Assembly: GCA_944386385.1 (NCBI GenBank)
Contig: CALXAV010000006.1
Coordinates: forward strand, 1-64,000
Reading direction: 5' to 3'
Origin: an uncultured Clostridia bacterium
GTDB taxonomy: Bacteria; Bacillota; Clostridia; TANB77; CAG-508
DNA length: 64,000 bases
A model generated the notes under the pieces. The model worked only from the letters and a program-made list of their open reading frames with translations. It was not told the DNA's origin and did no database searches. Shown piece after piece: positions 1-8,751 of the stretch (positions are counted from its first letter, which is position 1; each line of letters begins with the position of its first letter). The position numbers and the translations under genes were made by a program.

Positions 1-585
1 GATGATGGAATAGAAGTAAAAGATAATTCGGATTATAGTCAAGGAATAACACTAGAAATATATTTGAATTTAAAAGGTAAAAGTACATCAGATGCAGCAC
101 AGATATTAATGATGAAAAGAACTAATACACTAAATGGCTTCTTTATTTTTTTAGGAGGTGGAAGTAATATTAATATAAACGAACAATACGGTAGGCTTAG
201 TATAGATATAGGTGGTAGTGGAAATAATTTAATAAGTGGAAATAGATTTATAACAGATACAATAATTGAAGAAAATGTACCTACTTATATAACTTATACT
301 TATAATCCAAACGCAGAGAGTGATAATGGAATATTATACATAAATGGAAAAAGAACACAAGCAACTAATTTAGGAAAGATAGAAAATTTGGTAAATACTC
401 CAGCAGATACTCCAATACAAATAGGTTCAGATATATATGAAACATATAATTCTGAAGAAGGAGACACAGCTAATCGTAAATACCCTTTTTATGGCGAAAT
501 ATATGCGTCAAGAGTATATAATAGACCATTAACTGAACAAGAAGTGGAATATAATTATAATATGACAGTAAATAATAGTAATTAA
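1..585 (+). CDS. LamG-domain surface protein, C-terminal part (5' end outside window)
   Basis: The reading frame is open from the first base, so this is the 3' end of a longer gene. The visible 194 residues form a LamG/concanavalin A-like jelly roll: residues like YITYTYNPNAESDNGILYINGK and the closing ASRVYNRPLTEQEVEYNYN are typical of the last strands. The same ending (LYNRPLNESELKSNYD) is found in the pilin-like LamG protein at 5943-7136, so the missing N-terminus is probably also a prepilin-like anchor. The ligand is unknown; LamG domains usually bind glycans or proteins at the cell surface. A terminator follows. Confidence 0.7.
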   Translation, partial: DDGIEVKDNSDYSQGITLEIYLNLKGKSTSDAAQILMMKRTNTLNGFFIFLGGGSNININEQYGRLSIDIGGSGNNLISGNRFITDTIIEENVPTYITYTYNPNAESDNGILYINGKRTQATNLGKIENLVNTPADTPIQIGSDIYETYNSEEGDTANRKYPFYGEIYASRVYNRPLTEQEVEYNYNMTVNNSN

Positions 586-596
586 AAATAAAAATT

Positions 597-627
597 GAAG
601 CGGTTTTATTTTGCCGTTTCTTTTTTG
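597..627 (+). terminator. Rho-independent terminator after the LamG gene
   Basis: A GAAGCGG / CCGTTTC stem (one G-T pair) with an AT loop is followed by a run of T. Confidence 0.65.
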
Positions 628-673
628 TATAAAAATTTGGAAAAAGAACATAATTAAAAAGAGGTGTTTAATT

Positions 674-883
674 ATGAGTGATGAAAAAAAAGATAAAATA
701 CAAGAAAATAAAGAAAATCAACAGGTTGCAAGGAGAGATGAACCAGAAGTAGGGGAAGATAGTACAAAATATGGAGAATTTATCTCTACTTATTTCGCAT
801 GGATACCATTACCAGAGCAGAAAGAAAAAGCTAAAAGATTACAAGAAATAACAAAGAAAGACAAAAAAGAGAGAGAAAATTAG
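674..883 (+). CDS. small highly charged protein of unknown function (69 aa)
   Basis: The start was set at the ATG preceded by GAGGTG at 661; reading further upstream would run through the terminator. The product is hydrophilic, rich in Lys, Glu and Gln, with no signal peptide or membrane segment. The only less polar stretch is in the middle (YGEFISTYFAWIPLPEQ). It lies alone between the LamG gene and the CtsR operon promoter. I recognise no family. The good RBS and compositional fit to the genome support a real gene. Confidence 0.55.
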   Translation: MSDEKKDKIQENKENQQVARRDEPEVGEDSTKYGEFISTYFAWIPLPEQKEKAKRLQEITKKDKKEREN

Positions 884-939
884 AAAAAGTGAGATAAAAA
901 GAGAAAAAAAGAGGAAAAGACATGTTTTTTGCCTTCGAA

Positions 940-956
940 AGTCAGAGAAGGTCAGA
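940..956 (+). promoter_or_regulatory. second, degenerate CtsR-type operator upstream of the -35
   Basis: AGTCAGA-GAA-GGTCAGA is a direct heptad repeat with 3-nt spacing, like the CtsR box but with G in place of one A in each half. It sits just upstream of the -35 element. Confidence 0.55.
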
Positions 957-964
957 AAAATTAG

Positions 965-992
965 TTGCAAAAAGTATAGAAGTGAGTATAAT
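965..992 (+). promoter_or_regulatory. SigA-type promoter of the ctsR operon
   Basis: TTGCAA at 965-970 and TATAAT at 987-992 are separated by 16 nt. It is bracketed by two CtsR-like operators, one upstream and one just downstream of the -10. Confidence 0.75.
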
Positions 993-1001
993 AATATTGT
1001 A

Positions 1002-1018
1002 GGTCAAAGAAAGTCAAA
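1002..1018 (+). promoter_or_regulatory. CtsR operator (canonical heptad direct repeat)
   Basis: GGTCAAA-GAA-AGTCAAA matches the known CtsR tandem heptad consensus with 3-nt spacing. It lies at the expected transcription start, so CtsR bound here would block RNA polymerase. This implies autoregulation of the operon. Confidence 0.88.
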
Positions 1019-1051
1019 GTTAAAATAAAGACAATATAGGGGGAGTTCAAA

Positions 1052-1495
1052 ATGAGAATGTCGGATATAATAGAAGAATTTATAAAAGACTTATTTGATG
1101 ATGGAAGTGATGCAATAGAAATACAAAGGAATGAATTAGCAGAACATTTTAATTGTGTTCCATCACAAATAAATTATGTAATATCAACAAGATTCAAGCC
1201 ATCACAAGGTTATTATGTAGAAAGTAGAAGAGGTGGCGGAGGTCATATTACAATAAAAAAAGTAAATAACGATAAAGAAGACTATATAATGCATATTATA
1301 AATAATATAGGAAATGAACTAACTGCAAATGATGTAGATATTTTAATTAGTGATTTTCTATCTTACGACATAATAGATACAAAGACAGCAAAATTATTAA
1401 AAGTAGCAACAAATGATAAAGTATTACAACTTGATAAAAGTTTAAAAGATAAAGTTAGAGCTAGAATATTCAAAAACATGTTATTAAATATATAA
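1052..1495 (+). CDS. ctsR: CtsR, transcriptional repressor of class III heat-shock genes
   Basis: 147 residues, near the usual CtsR length of about 150. The N-terminal winged helix-turn-helix contains LAEHFNCVPSQINYVISTRF and the glycine-rich wing ESRRGGGGHITI that inserts into the DNA minor groove. The C-terminal half is the dimerisation domain. In Firmicutes CtsR represses clp genes; at high temperature it leaves DNA through its own glycine-rich loop, and McsB/McsA promote its removal. It is first in the operon ctsR-mcsA-mcsB-clpC and has a canonical CtsR box in its own promoter. The start ATG follows GGGGGAG; a second in-frame ATG two codons later is the only real alternative. Confidence 0.95.
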   Translation: MRMSDIIEEFIKDLFDDGSDAIEIQRNELAEHFNCVPSQINYVISTRFKPSQGYYVESRRGGGGHITIKKVNNDKEDYIMHIINNIGNELTANDVDILISDFLSYDIIDTKTAKLLKVATNDKVLQLDKSLKDKVRARIFKNMLLNI

Positions 1496-1509
1496 AGGAG
1501 GAGATTAAT

Positions 1510-2079
1510 ATGTTGTGTGATAATTGTGGAAAAAGAGAGGCAAATGTAAGATATACAGAGAATATCAATGGAAAGGTAAGAGAACTAAATTTATGTGAGG
1601 AATGTAGTGAAAAATTAGGAATAGGAAATATGGACTTTAGTATGCCAATAGACTTTTCAAGTTTCTTAGGTGGATTTATGGACGATTTAATGACACCAGA
1701 AATAATGCCAATGTTCAATAGTTTAAAGACACTTACTTGTGATAATTGTGGTTCAACATTTGACGATATAATAAATACAGGAAAGGTTGGATGTAAAGAT
1801 TGTTATTCAGTATTTGAAGATAGATTAGATCCAATAATAAAAAAATTACAAGGATCAAATAGACATGTAGGAAGAATTGGTAAAATAATAGATAGTAAAA
1901 TAGACAGTAAAAATGGAGTAGAAAATAAAACAGAAAAAAGTGAAAATGAAAAAGTTACTGATAATAAAGAACAAAGTAAATTAGAAAAATTACAAAAAGA
2001 CTTAAAAGCTGCAATAAAAGAAGAAAGATATGAAGATGCAGCAAAAATAAGAGATGAAATAAAGAAATTAGAAAAATAG
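1510..2079 (+). CDS. mcsA: McsA, zinc-finger activator/adaptor of McsB
   Basis: 189 residues with two CxxC pairs near the N-terminus (CDNCGK, CEEC) and two more in the middle (CDNCG, CKDC), giving two zinc-binding modules. The C-terminus has a UVR motif (KLEKLQKDLKAAIKEERYE and onward), which contacts ClpC. In Bacillus, McsA stimulates the arginine kinase McsB and helps regulate CtsR and ClpC. The RBS AAGGAGGAG lies 7 nt upstream. The gene follows ctsR by 14 nt and precedes mcsB closely, so it is cotranscribed. Because the partner McsB has a degraded active site, McsA may act here mainly as a ClpC adaptor (inference). Confidence 0.92.
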   Translation: MLCDNCGKREANVRYTENINGKVRELNLCEECSEKLGIGNMDFSMPIDFSSFLGGFMDDLMTPEIMPMFNSLKTLTCDNCGSTFDDIINTGKVGCKDCYSVFEDRLDPIIKKLQGSNRHVGRIGKIIDSKIDSKNGVENKTEKSENEKVTDNKEQSKLEKLQKDLKAAIKEERYEDAAKIRDEIKKLEK

Positions 2080-2090
2080 AGGTGAAAAGT

Positions 2091-3101
2091 ATGAATTGGT
2101 ATTTACAAACAAGTGAAGACTCAGATGTAGTAAAAAGTACAAGAATAAGATTTAAAAGAAATTTAAATGATTTTAAATTTCATCTAAGTGATAGTGAATT
2201 AAAAGAATTAGAAAAAAGGATAGAAGATAATGTATATGCTATAGGTTATGGACTAAAATTCTTTAGATTAAAAGATATGGATAATATAACAAGAACAAGT
2301 TTAGTAGAAAAGAACTTAATAAGTCCAACATTTGTAGCAAAAAGAAATGAAACAGGAAGTATATTAATAAATGATGAAGAAAATATCTGTATTATGATAG
2401 GTGGAGAAGACCACTTAAGTATTCAAGTATTTAGTAGTGGATTAGAACTAGAAAATACATTAAATCTAGCAATAGAAATTGAAGAAAAAATAGGAGAGAT
2501 ACTTGGATATAGTATTAGTAAAAAATATGGATATTTAACAAGTAGATTAAATGATTTAGGGACAGGATTAAAAGCATCAGTAATGGTACATTTGCCAGCA
2601 CTATCAAAAACAGGAAATATAAGAAAAATGTTAGATGTAGTTCGTGATTTCAATATGGATGTAAAAGGTGAGTATGGAAAATCTACTAAAAATCAAGGAG
2701 ATATTTATCAAATATCAAATAAACAAACATTAGGAATTACAGAACAAGAAATTGTAAATAATTTGAAAGTAATAATTAAAAAAGTAGAAGAGCAAGAAAG
2801 AATTGCTAGAAAAATGCTAACTAAAGAATCTATTGAGTTAGAAGATATGATATTAAGAAGTTATGGTATCTTAACCAATTGTAAGAAAATTTCTTACGAT
2901 GAATCAAAAGAATTATTATCAAATATAAAACTTGGAACAGACTTAGGAATATTAGATAATCTAACAGATTTAAAAGTACAAAAATTATATTTATATACAA
3001 AACCAGCAAATTTACAAAAATATTTAGGAGCAAAATATGATAAAGTAGAGCAAGAGGTAAAAAGAGCAGAGGTAATAAAACAAATAATAAATGAAAGGTA
3101 A
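2091..3101 (+). CDS. mcsB: McsB-family protein with degraded kinase active site (probable pseudokinase)
   Basis: 336 residues, colinear with McsB over its whole length. Start is the ATG 6 nt after GAGGTG; an upstream in-frame GTG lies inside that RBS. Conserved scaffold: STRIRFKRN, LVEKNLISP, GYLTS, GTGLKASVMVHLPAL, QISNKQTLG, ELEDMILRSYGIL. Key kinase positions differ from active McsB as I recall it: NEEDHIRI is GGEDHLSI (residues 104-111, losing an acidic residue and an ATP-binding Arg), the active-site CPTN is RLND (152-155, Cys to Arg), the following Arg is K161, and RGIYGEG is KGEYGKS (192-198, Arg to Lys and catalytic-loop Glu to Lys). Arg18 and Arg20 of the RIR motif remain. Family and operon place are secure; loss of kinase activity is inference. 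Confidence 0.88.
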   Translation: MNWYLQTSEDSDVVKSTRIRFKRNLNDFKFHLSDSELKELEKRIEDNVYAIGYGLKFFRLKDMDNITRTSLVEKNLISPTFVAKRNETGSILINDEENICIMIGGEDHLSIQVFSSGLELENTLNLAIEIEEKIGEILGYSISKKYGYLTSRLNDLGTGLKASVMVHLPALSKTGNIRKMLDVVRDFNMDVKGEYGKSTKNQGDIYQISNKQTLGITEQEIVNNLKVIIKKVEEQERIARKMLTKESIELEDMILRSYGILTNCKKISYDESKELLSNIKLGTDLGILDNLTDLKVQKLYLYTKPANLQKYLGAKYDKVEQEVKRAEVIKQIINER

Positions 3102-3111
3102 TTTCGCATCT

Positions 3112-3207
3112 GGGACGTTTCCTTTGCGTAAAAAAATTCGCGTTTGGGACACATCTTTAGATGGTCTGTCCCGATTGCGCAAAAAAATTCGCAAGGGAAA
3201 CGTCCCC
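3112..3207 (+). repeat. palindromic intergenic repeat, GGGACGTTTCC family, between mcsB and clpC
   Basis: Outer arms GGGACGTTTCC (3112-3122) and GGGAAACGTCCCC (3195-3207) enclose two copies of a GCG-A-rich-TTCGC unit and an inner GGGACA/TGTCCC pair. The right arm ends 26 nt before the clpC start. Related units lie before rsgA and clpP and after the histidine kinase gene. It can fold into a long stem in the mRNA and may affect the downstream part of the operon. Confidence 0.75.
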
Positions 3208-3233
3208 AACGCGAAAGAAAGGAGTTGATTATT

Positions 3234-5690
3234 ATGACATATAGTTTTACAAATAGAGCTAAAAAAGCTATTGAATTAGCAGATGAACTAGCAGTTGAAT
3301 TAGGACATAATTATGTAGGAACTGAACATATTTTATATGGTTTGGCTAAGGAAGGCAGTGGAGTTGCTAGCAAAGTTTTAGCCAACCAAGGAATAGAACC
3401 TGATGTTATTATAGACGAAATAGTGGAGTTAGTAGGTCATGAAGCGCCTATTACTGAAACTTTAGGTTTTACTCCTAGAACTAAAAGAGTAGTTGAAAAT
3501 GCCTTTATTGAGGCTAGAAAATTAGGATATAATTATATAGGAACAGAACATCTTTTAATAGGAATATTAAGAGAAGGTGATAGTATAGCAGCAAGAATAT
3601 TGATAGAATTAAATACAAATATTCCAAGACTTTATAATGAAATAGTAAGAGTAATAAACGAAGGAGAAGATTATAGCGGAAATGACAATGGAAATAATGG
3701 AAAAAGAGGAGGAAGCTATAATCAAACACCAACTCTTAATCAATTTGGTGAAGATTTAACTAAAAAAGCAGAAGAAGGAAAGTTAGACCCAATTATAGGA
3801 AGAAAGAATGAAATTGAAAGAGTTATTCAAATATTATCTAGAAGAACTAAGAATAATCCCTGCTTAATTGGTGAACCAGGTGTTGGTAAAACAGCCGCTG
3901 TAGAAGGTTTAGCAGAAAAAATAGTTTCAGGTGATGTACCAGAAATATTGAAAAACAAAAGAGTCGTAACTATGGATATATCTGGTATGGTTGCTGGAAG
4001 TAAATATAGAGGAGATTTTGAGGAAAGAATTAAAAAGGCTTTAGATGAAGTTAAAAAAGCAGGAGATATAATCTTGTTTATTGATGAAATTCACACAATA
4101 GTAGGAGCAGGAGCTGCAGAAGGAGCTATTGATGCAGCAAATATTTTGAAGCCATTACTTGCAAGAGGAGAAATCCAATTAATTGGTGCTACTACTTTAA
4201 ATGAATATAGAAAATATATTGAAAAAGATGCAGCATTAGAGAGGAGATTTAGCCCAGTAACTATTAATGAGCCAAGTGAAAATGATACAGTAAAAATCTT
4301 AAAAGGTTTACGTGATAAATATGAAGCTCATCATGGAGTTAAGATAACTGATGAAGCAATTGAAGCAGCTGTTAAAATGTCTACACGTTATATTAATGAT
4401 AGATATTTACCAGACAAAGCAATTGACTTAATTGATGAGGCAGCTTCTCGTGCCAAATTACAATCTTATACAGAACCAGACAGTCTAAAAAAATTACAAG
4501 AAGAGATTGAAGAAGTTGAAAAAGATAAAGAAGAAGCAGTTAGAATTCAAAAGTTTGAAAAAGCAGCTAGCTTAAGAGATAAACAAAAAGAATTAAAAGA
4601 AAAATATGAAAAAGAGCAAAAGAAATGGCAAAATAAAAATAATAAATCTGTTACTAATATAACAGAGGAAAATATAGCAGAGGTAATATCTAGTTGGACA
4701 GGAATACCAGCTAAAAAGATAACAGAAGATGAGAATGAAAGATTAAAGAACTTAGAGAAAACTTTACATGAAAGAGTAATTGGTCAAGATGAAGCAGTAG
4801 AAGCAGTTGCAAAAGCAATTCGTAGAGGTAGAGTAGGATTAAAAGATCCAAAAAGACCAATTGGTTCATTCTTGTTCTTAGGACCAACAGGTGTTGGTAA
4901 AACGGAATTATCAAAAGCATTAGCAGAGGCATTATTTGGTGATGAAAATGCAATGATAAGAGTTGATATGTCTGAATACATGGAACCACATTCAGTTTCA
5001 AAACTTATTGGTTCACCTCCAGGATATGTGGGATTTGACGAAGGAGGACAATTAACAGAGAAAATAAGAAGAAAACCATATTCAGTAATCTTGTTTGACG
5101 AGATTGAAAAAGCTCACCCAGATGTTATGAATATGTTACTTCAAATACTAGAAGATGGAAGACTTACAGATTCACAAGGAAGAACTGTAAACTTTAAGAA
5201 CACTGTAATAATTATGACTTCTAATATTGGAGCTAGATTAATTACAGATAAGAAAACTTTAGGATTTTCTAAATCAGAAAAAGATGATAAAGAAAAAGTA
5301 GAAGCTGTTAAAAAAGAATATGAAGATACTAAAAAAGAAGTTATGGACGCATTAAAGAAAGAATTGAGACCAGAGTTTATAAACCGTATTGATGAAATAA
5401 TTGTATTCCATAAACTAACAGATAAAGAAATTAATCAAATTATTGACATTATGTTAAAAGAAGTAACAAATAGATTATCAGCTCAAAAGATTAAAGTAGA
5501 GCTAGAGCCAGAAGTTAAAGAATTGATTGCAAGCAAAGGTATTGATAAAAACTTTGGTGCAAGACCTTTAAGAAGAACTATACAAAGCGTATTAGAAGAT
5601 AGATTAGCAGAAGAAATATTAGACGGCAACTTAAAGAAAAATAAAACAAATAAAATAGGAGTAAAAGACGGAAAAGTTGTAGTCGAATAA
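3234..5690 (+). CDS. clpC: ClpC, AAA+ unfoldase of the ClpCP protease
   Basis: 818 residues, normal for ClpC. The N-domain (1-140) has two Clp-N repeats, each with a GTEH motif ([18 protein letters not shown]) whose Glu residues correspond to the phospho-arginine-binding Glu32 and Glu106 of B. subtilis ClpC. The first AAA module has Walker A GEPGVGKT and Walker [11 protein letters not shown] coiled middle region with a UVR motif follows. The second AAA module has GPTGVGKT and [11 protein letters not shown], and a KTLGFS loop resembles the ClpP-binding loop. Start ATG follows AAGGAG. Last gene of the CtsR operon. It unfolds substrates for ClpP, whose gene lies elsewhere in the window at 44133. 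Confidence 0.97.
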   Translation: MTYSFTNRAKKAIELADELAVELGHNYVGTEHILYGLAKEGSGVASKVLANQGIEPDVIIDEIVELVGHEAPITETLGFTPRTKRVVENAFIEARKLGYNYIGTEHLLIGILREGDSIAARILIELNTNIPRLYNEIVRVINEGEDYSGNDNGNNGKRGGSYNQTPTLNQFGEDLTKKAEEGKLDPIIGRKNEIERVIQILSRRTKNNPCLIGEPGVGKTAAVEGLAEKIVSGDVPEILKNKRVVTMDISGMVAGSKYRGDFEERIKKALDEVKKAGDIILFIDEIHTIVGAGAAEGAIDAANILKPLLARGEIQLIGATTLNEYRKYIEKDAALERRFSPVTINEPSENDTVKILKGLRDKYEAHHGVKITDEAIEAAVKMSTRYINDRYLPDKAIDLIDEAASRAKLQSYTEPDSLKKLQEEIEEVEKDKEEAVRIQKFEKAASLRDKQKELKEKYEKEQKKWQNKNNKSVTNITEENIAEVISSWTGIPAKKITEDENERLKNLEKTLHERVIGQDEAVEAVAKAIRRGRVGLKDPKRPIGSFLFLGPTGVGKTELSKALAEALFGDENAMIRVDMSEYMEPHSVSKLIGSPPGYVGFDEGGQLTEKIRRKPYSVILFDEIEKAHPDVMNMLLQILEDGRLTDSQGRTVNFKNTVIIMTSNIGARLITDKKTLGFSKSEKDDKEKVEAVKKEYEDTKKEVMDALKKELRPEFINRIDEIIVFHKLTDKEINQIIDIMLKEVTNRLSAQKIKVELEPEVKELIASKGIDKNFGARPLRRTIQSVLEDRLAEEILDGNLKKNKTNKIGVKDGKVVVE

Positions 5691-5696
5691 ATATGT

Positions 5697-5738
5697 CCCC
5701 AAATGTATTAAATTATGCATTTGGGGATGTGTTTTTTC
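5697..5738 (+). terminator. terminator of the ctsR-clpC operon
   Basis: Perfect 9-bp stem CCCCAAATG / CATTTGGGG with a 12-nt loop, followed by a T-rich tract ending in six T. Confidence 0.85.
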
Positions 5739-5779
5739 TAATAAAAAGTATACTGATTAAAAAATTTCTAATTTTGGTA

Positions 5780-5808
5780 TTTACAAAAAAATTAATTATG
5801 TGTAAAAT
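5780..5808 (+). promoter_or_regulatory. candidate promoter for the LamG prepilin-like gene
   Basis: TTTACA (5780-5785) and TAAAAT (5803-5808) with 17-nt spacing. It leaves an untranslated leader of about 130 nt before the ATG at 5943; I see no riboswitch in it. Confidence 0.45.
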
Positions 5809-5942
5809 AAATACGTAGTATATACGAAAATAATACTTGGAATAAAAAGTACTTTCTTATTTTTTTAGATATAACACATAAAGACGGTATGCATAATTTA
5901 TAAGGGAATAGAAATACTAAAGAAAAAAGGAGAGATAAAGCA

Positions 5943-7136
5943 ATGAAAAGAACAAATTCTAAAAAGCAAAAAAAGAACAAAGGTATCACACTAATTGCTT
6001 TAGTTATTACTATTATAGTTCTTCTAATACTTGCTGGAGTAAGTATAGCTATGTTAACAGGTGATAATGGAATACTTTCGCAAGCACAAAAGGCAAAAAG
6101 TGAAACTTCTATTTCGACTGAAAAAGAGGCATTAGAGATTCAAGTAACAGGAGAAGAAATGAATCGAACATTAGGAAATGAAGTTGAAACTGAGATAGGA
6201 AAAACATTGTATAGTAATACTTTAGAAAATAGTAATAGATGGAATGTAATAGTAATAAATGACACACAAAAAGTATATGGAGATGGATATAAATATATAG
6301 AAAAAGGAACAGAAATAGAAAATTATGGAGAAGCACAATATAATTGGTTGATAAATACTGATACAGGAGAGGTAATACAATTAGAAGAGGGAAAATATAC
6401 AGAGTTATCTGTAGGAGATGATTTAGCTGTAGCAGATGGTTTGGTATTTAATGTAGATTCTAATAATATGGATAATAATGACTTAAGCACATGGGGAGAA
6501 GGAGTATCATTACATGGATTTGAAAATAATGAAGAAACAGAAAGTAAAGGCTTAGAATTTGATGGTGTAGATGACTACGTGGAATTTAAATCAACAGCAG
6601 ATTATAGTAAAGGATTTACAATTTCTTTTTATGGGATAAGTGATGGAGGAGGATATTTCTTTACGAAGCAGAAAGAAAATAATACAGAATATTCATGTAG
6701 ATTTGGTTTGCAGGAGAATAGATTTTTCTTTAACACATCGAAAAATAGAGCAGATTCAAAATGGTCAGACACTAGCGCGGAAATAAATAACGGTAATCTA
6801 CAGGTTCCTTGCTTATATGAATTAGGACAGACAGCATATTTTGATTTAACATTTGATGCAGAAACAAATGAATTTAACTTATATAAAAATAATGAATTGG
6901 TAGATTCAGATACAGTAAATCCTAATTACTGGAGTGGAGCAAATGGTGGAAAGCAAATATTCGAAGATGATACAATTTCTTGTTATTTAGGTAGAGGCTT
7001 TGGAAGTGCTGAAGGGATATGGAAATATGGAAAATTAACAATGTATAGTTTGAGATTATATAATAGACCATTAAATGAAAGTGAATTAAAAAGTAATTAT
7101 GATAAAACTATAGCAGCACATAGTGTAGGAGAGTAG
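5943..7136 (+). CDS. prepilin-like LamG-domain surface protein
   Basis: 397 residues. A basic leader (MKRTNSKKQKKNK) is followed by GITLIALVITIIVLLILAG, the class III-type prepilin motif: Gly before the cleavage point, then a hydrophobic alpha-helix. No Glu is present at position +5, which in pilins is usually needed for N-methylation and assembly, so these may be pilin-anchored or membrane-held proteins. Residues about 200-395 form a LamG/ConA-like domain (GLEFDGVDDYVEFKS, SCRFGLQENRFFF, MYSLRLYNRPLNESELKSNYD). It is a paralogue of the partial gene at 1-585 and shares its N-terminus with 7209-8490. Start ATG follows AAAGGAGAG. The binding target is unknown. Confidence 0.75.
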   Translation: MKRTNSKKQKKNKGITLIALVITIIVLLILAGVSIAMLTGDNGILSQAQKAKSETSISTEKEALEIQVTGEEMNRTLGNEVETEIGKTLYSNTLENSNRWNVIVINDTQKVYGDGYKYIEKGTEIENYGEAQYNWLINTDTGEVIQLEEGKYTELSVGDDLAVADGLVFNVDSNNMDNNDLSTWGEGVSLHGFENNEETESKGLEFDGVDDYVEFKSTADYSKGFTISFYGISDGGGYFFTKQKENNTEYSCRFGLQENRFFFNTSKNRADSKWSDTSAEINNGNLQVPCLYELGQTAYFDLTFDAETNEFNLYKNNELVDSDTVNPNYWSGANGGKQIFEDDTISCYLGRGFGSAEGIWKYGKLTMYSLRLYNRPLNESELKSNYDKTIAAHSVGE

Positions 7137-7208
7137 ATAGTAATAAGTAAACGCTAGTATAATTACTAATAGATTGGAAAAAATAACTAAAGAGAAAAGG
7201 AGATAAAA

Positions 7209-8490
7209 ATGGAAAACAGAAAAGAAAAACAAAAATTAAATAAACGGAATTACTCTTATTGCACTTGTTATTACTATCATAGTTTTACTAATTCTAGCAG
7301 GTGTTTCAATTGCAATGCTAACAGGTGAGAACGGAATACTTACACAAGCACAAAAAGCAAAAGAAGAAACAGAAAATGCTCAAGCAGTAGAAGAAAATAG
7401 ACTAGACGAATATGAGGATTTTATAAATGGAGCAACAGGAGTAGTGACAGGAGGAGAATGGGATTCTACCAAAGGAGTAAATACCCCAGCATTGAAAGGA
7501 AATATGGAACTTGTAAGATACGAAAATGGAGAATGGGTAGAAGATGAAACAGGTTCTAATTACAGTTATGTAGCAGGAAGTGGAACAGCAGATAATAATA
7601 GTAGTGAATGGGCAAATGCAAGAGTAACAGTAGATGGAGTAGACAGCTATTTTGTGTGGATACCAAGATATGAATATAAAATAGATAGTAACAATCAAAC
7701 AATAGATGTAAAATTTATACCTACAAGCCAAACAACAGCAGATGAAGGATATATAATACATTCAGCATTCACCAATAATGTAGATAATGGAGGATGGACA
7801 TCAGAATTGTCTGGAATATGGGTAGGAAAATATGAATCAGCAAGAGTAGATGCAACAAGTGAAGGTGAAGGAACAGATACAAAAATAAAAGTGCAACCAG
7901 AAGTACAAAGTTTTAGAAATTCAACCATAGGAGACATGTACACATATGCAAAAGAATATTCATCAACTTTAAATTCTCATATGTTAAAAAATAGTGAATG
8001 GGGAGCAGTAGCATATTTAACACATAGTAAGTACGGAAGAAATGGAACAGAAGTAACACAAAACAGAAATAGCAGTTATATAACAGCAAATGAGAATATA
8101 GAAGAAAATACAAATCAAAGTAGTACAGGAAACGTATATGGCATATATGATTTATCAGGAGGTGCTTCTGAATATGTTGCATCATATTATAACGGAAGTA
8201 CAAATTCTAATTTAACAGATAATGGAGGTTCGTTTGCAAGTATAAATGGAAAAAGTACAGAATATGCAACGGTGTACACAGGAGTAACAGAAAATATAGA
8301 TTATAAAATAGGTGATGCAACTTATGAAACAAGAGGATGGAACGAAGATTATGCTAATTTTATAAATTCTAATACGCCGTTTTTTGTACGTGGAGGAGCA
8401 AACTCTAGTGGTCCTGCAGGGATATTTTATTTTGCTACATATGGAGATATCAATAATACTTATTCATTCCGTATGTGTATTATAATATAG
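7209..8490 (+). CDS. prepilin-like protein with C-type-lectin/FGE-like domain; needs a +1 shift at CGG 7245
   Basis: The ATG at 7209 follows AAAGGAG and reads MENRKEKQKLNK, then CGG. Skipping C7245 gives GGA = Gly and continues GITLIALVITIIVLLILAG, identical to the motif in the neighbouring prepilin at 5943. Without the shift the product stops within about 40 codons. The C-terminal 250 residues resemble the SUMF1/FGE-type C-lectin fold: YFVWIPRYEYKI, GIWVGKYESAR, YGIYDLSGGASEYVA, FFVRGGANSSGPAGIF and a final YSFRMCII. This ending (RGG...G..F...SFR) resembles variable regions of diversity-generating retroelement (DGR) targets, but no reverse transcriptase or template repeat lies in the window. 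Likely a surface-exposed binding protein. Confidence 0.7.
7245..7248 (+). other. putative +1 recoding site CGG-A (prepilin/lectin gene)
   Basis: Zero-frame codons are AAT AAA CGG AAT; the sense continuation is AAA (C) GGA ATT. The resulting glycine is the residue required before the prepilin cleavage site, so the required frame is unambiguous. Confidence 0.7.
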
Positions 8491-8622
8491 TGCTGTTATT
8501 TTATTTAGACTATTAGAGTTATATATTAAGAAATTACTAAATAAAGGATATGAGTGAAATTAAAGTGAATAAAAATAAAAGTAGAAAATTCGCTTGAAGT
8601 AATGGTAAAAAGTAATAATTAG

Positions 8623-8664
8623 AATAAACAGGTTATCCAATTTGGGTGACTTGTTTATTTTTTT
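8623..8664 (+). terminator. Rho-independent terminator
   Basis: AATAAACAGGT / ACTTGTTTATT stem with a small inner CCAA/TTGG hairpin, followed by T's. Confidence 0.75.
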
Positions 8665-8692
8665 GAGAAGTTTTACTAAAAATAAAAATCTA

Positions 8693-8721
8693 TTGACAAA
8701 TAAAAATATAGATAATATAAT
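8693..8721 (+). promoter_or_regulatory. strong SigA-type promoter
   Basis: Consensus TTGACA and TATAAT with 17-nt spacing; drives the MazG-like gene at 8752. Confidence 0.85.
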
Positions 8722-8751
8722 ACAAACAAAAATTCGCAAAGGAGATTAAAA

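Noticed and set aside
3112..3207. CRISPR array or extra CtsR sites between mcsB and clpC
   Set aside because: The repeats are palindromic, without equal spacers or cas genes, and do not match the GGTCAAA heptad.
6109..6336. Minus-strand ORFs of 60-130 codons opposite long genes (this and many others)
   Set aside because: They are Leu/Phe/Ile-rich mirror frames of AT-rich coding sequence, without RBS or family motifs.
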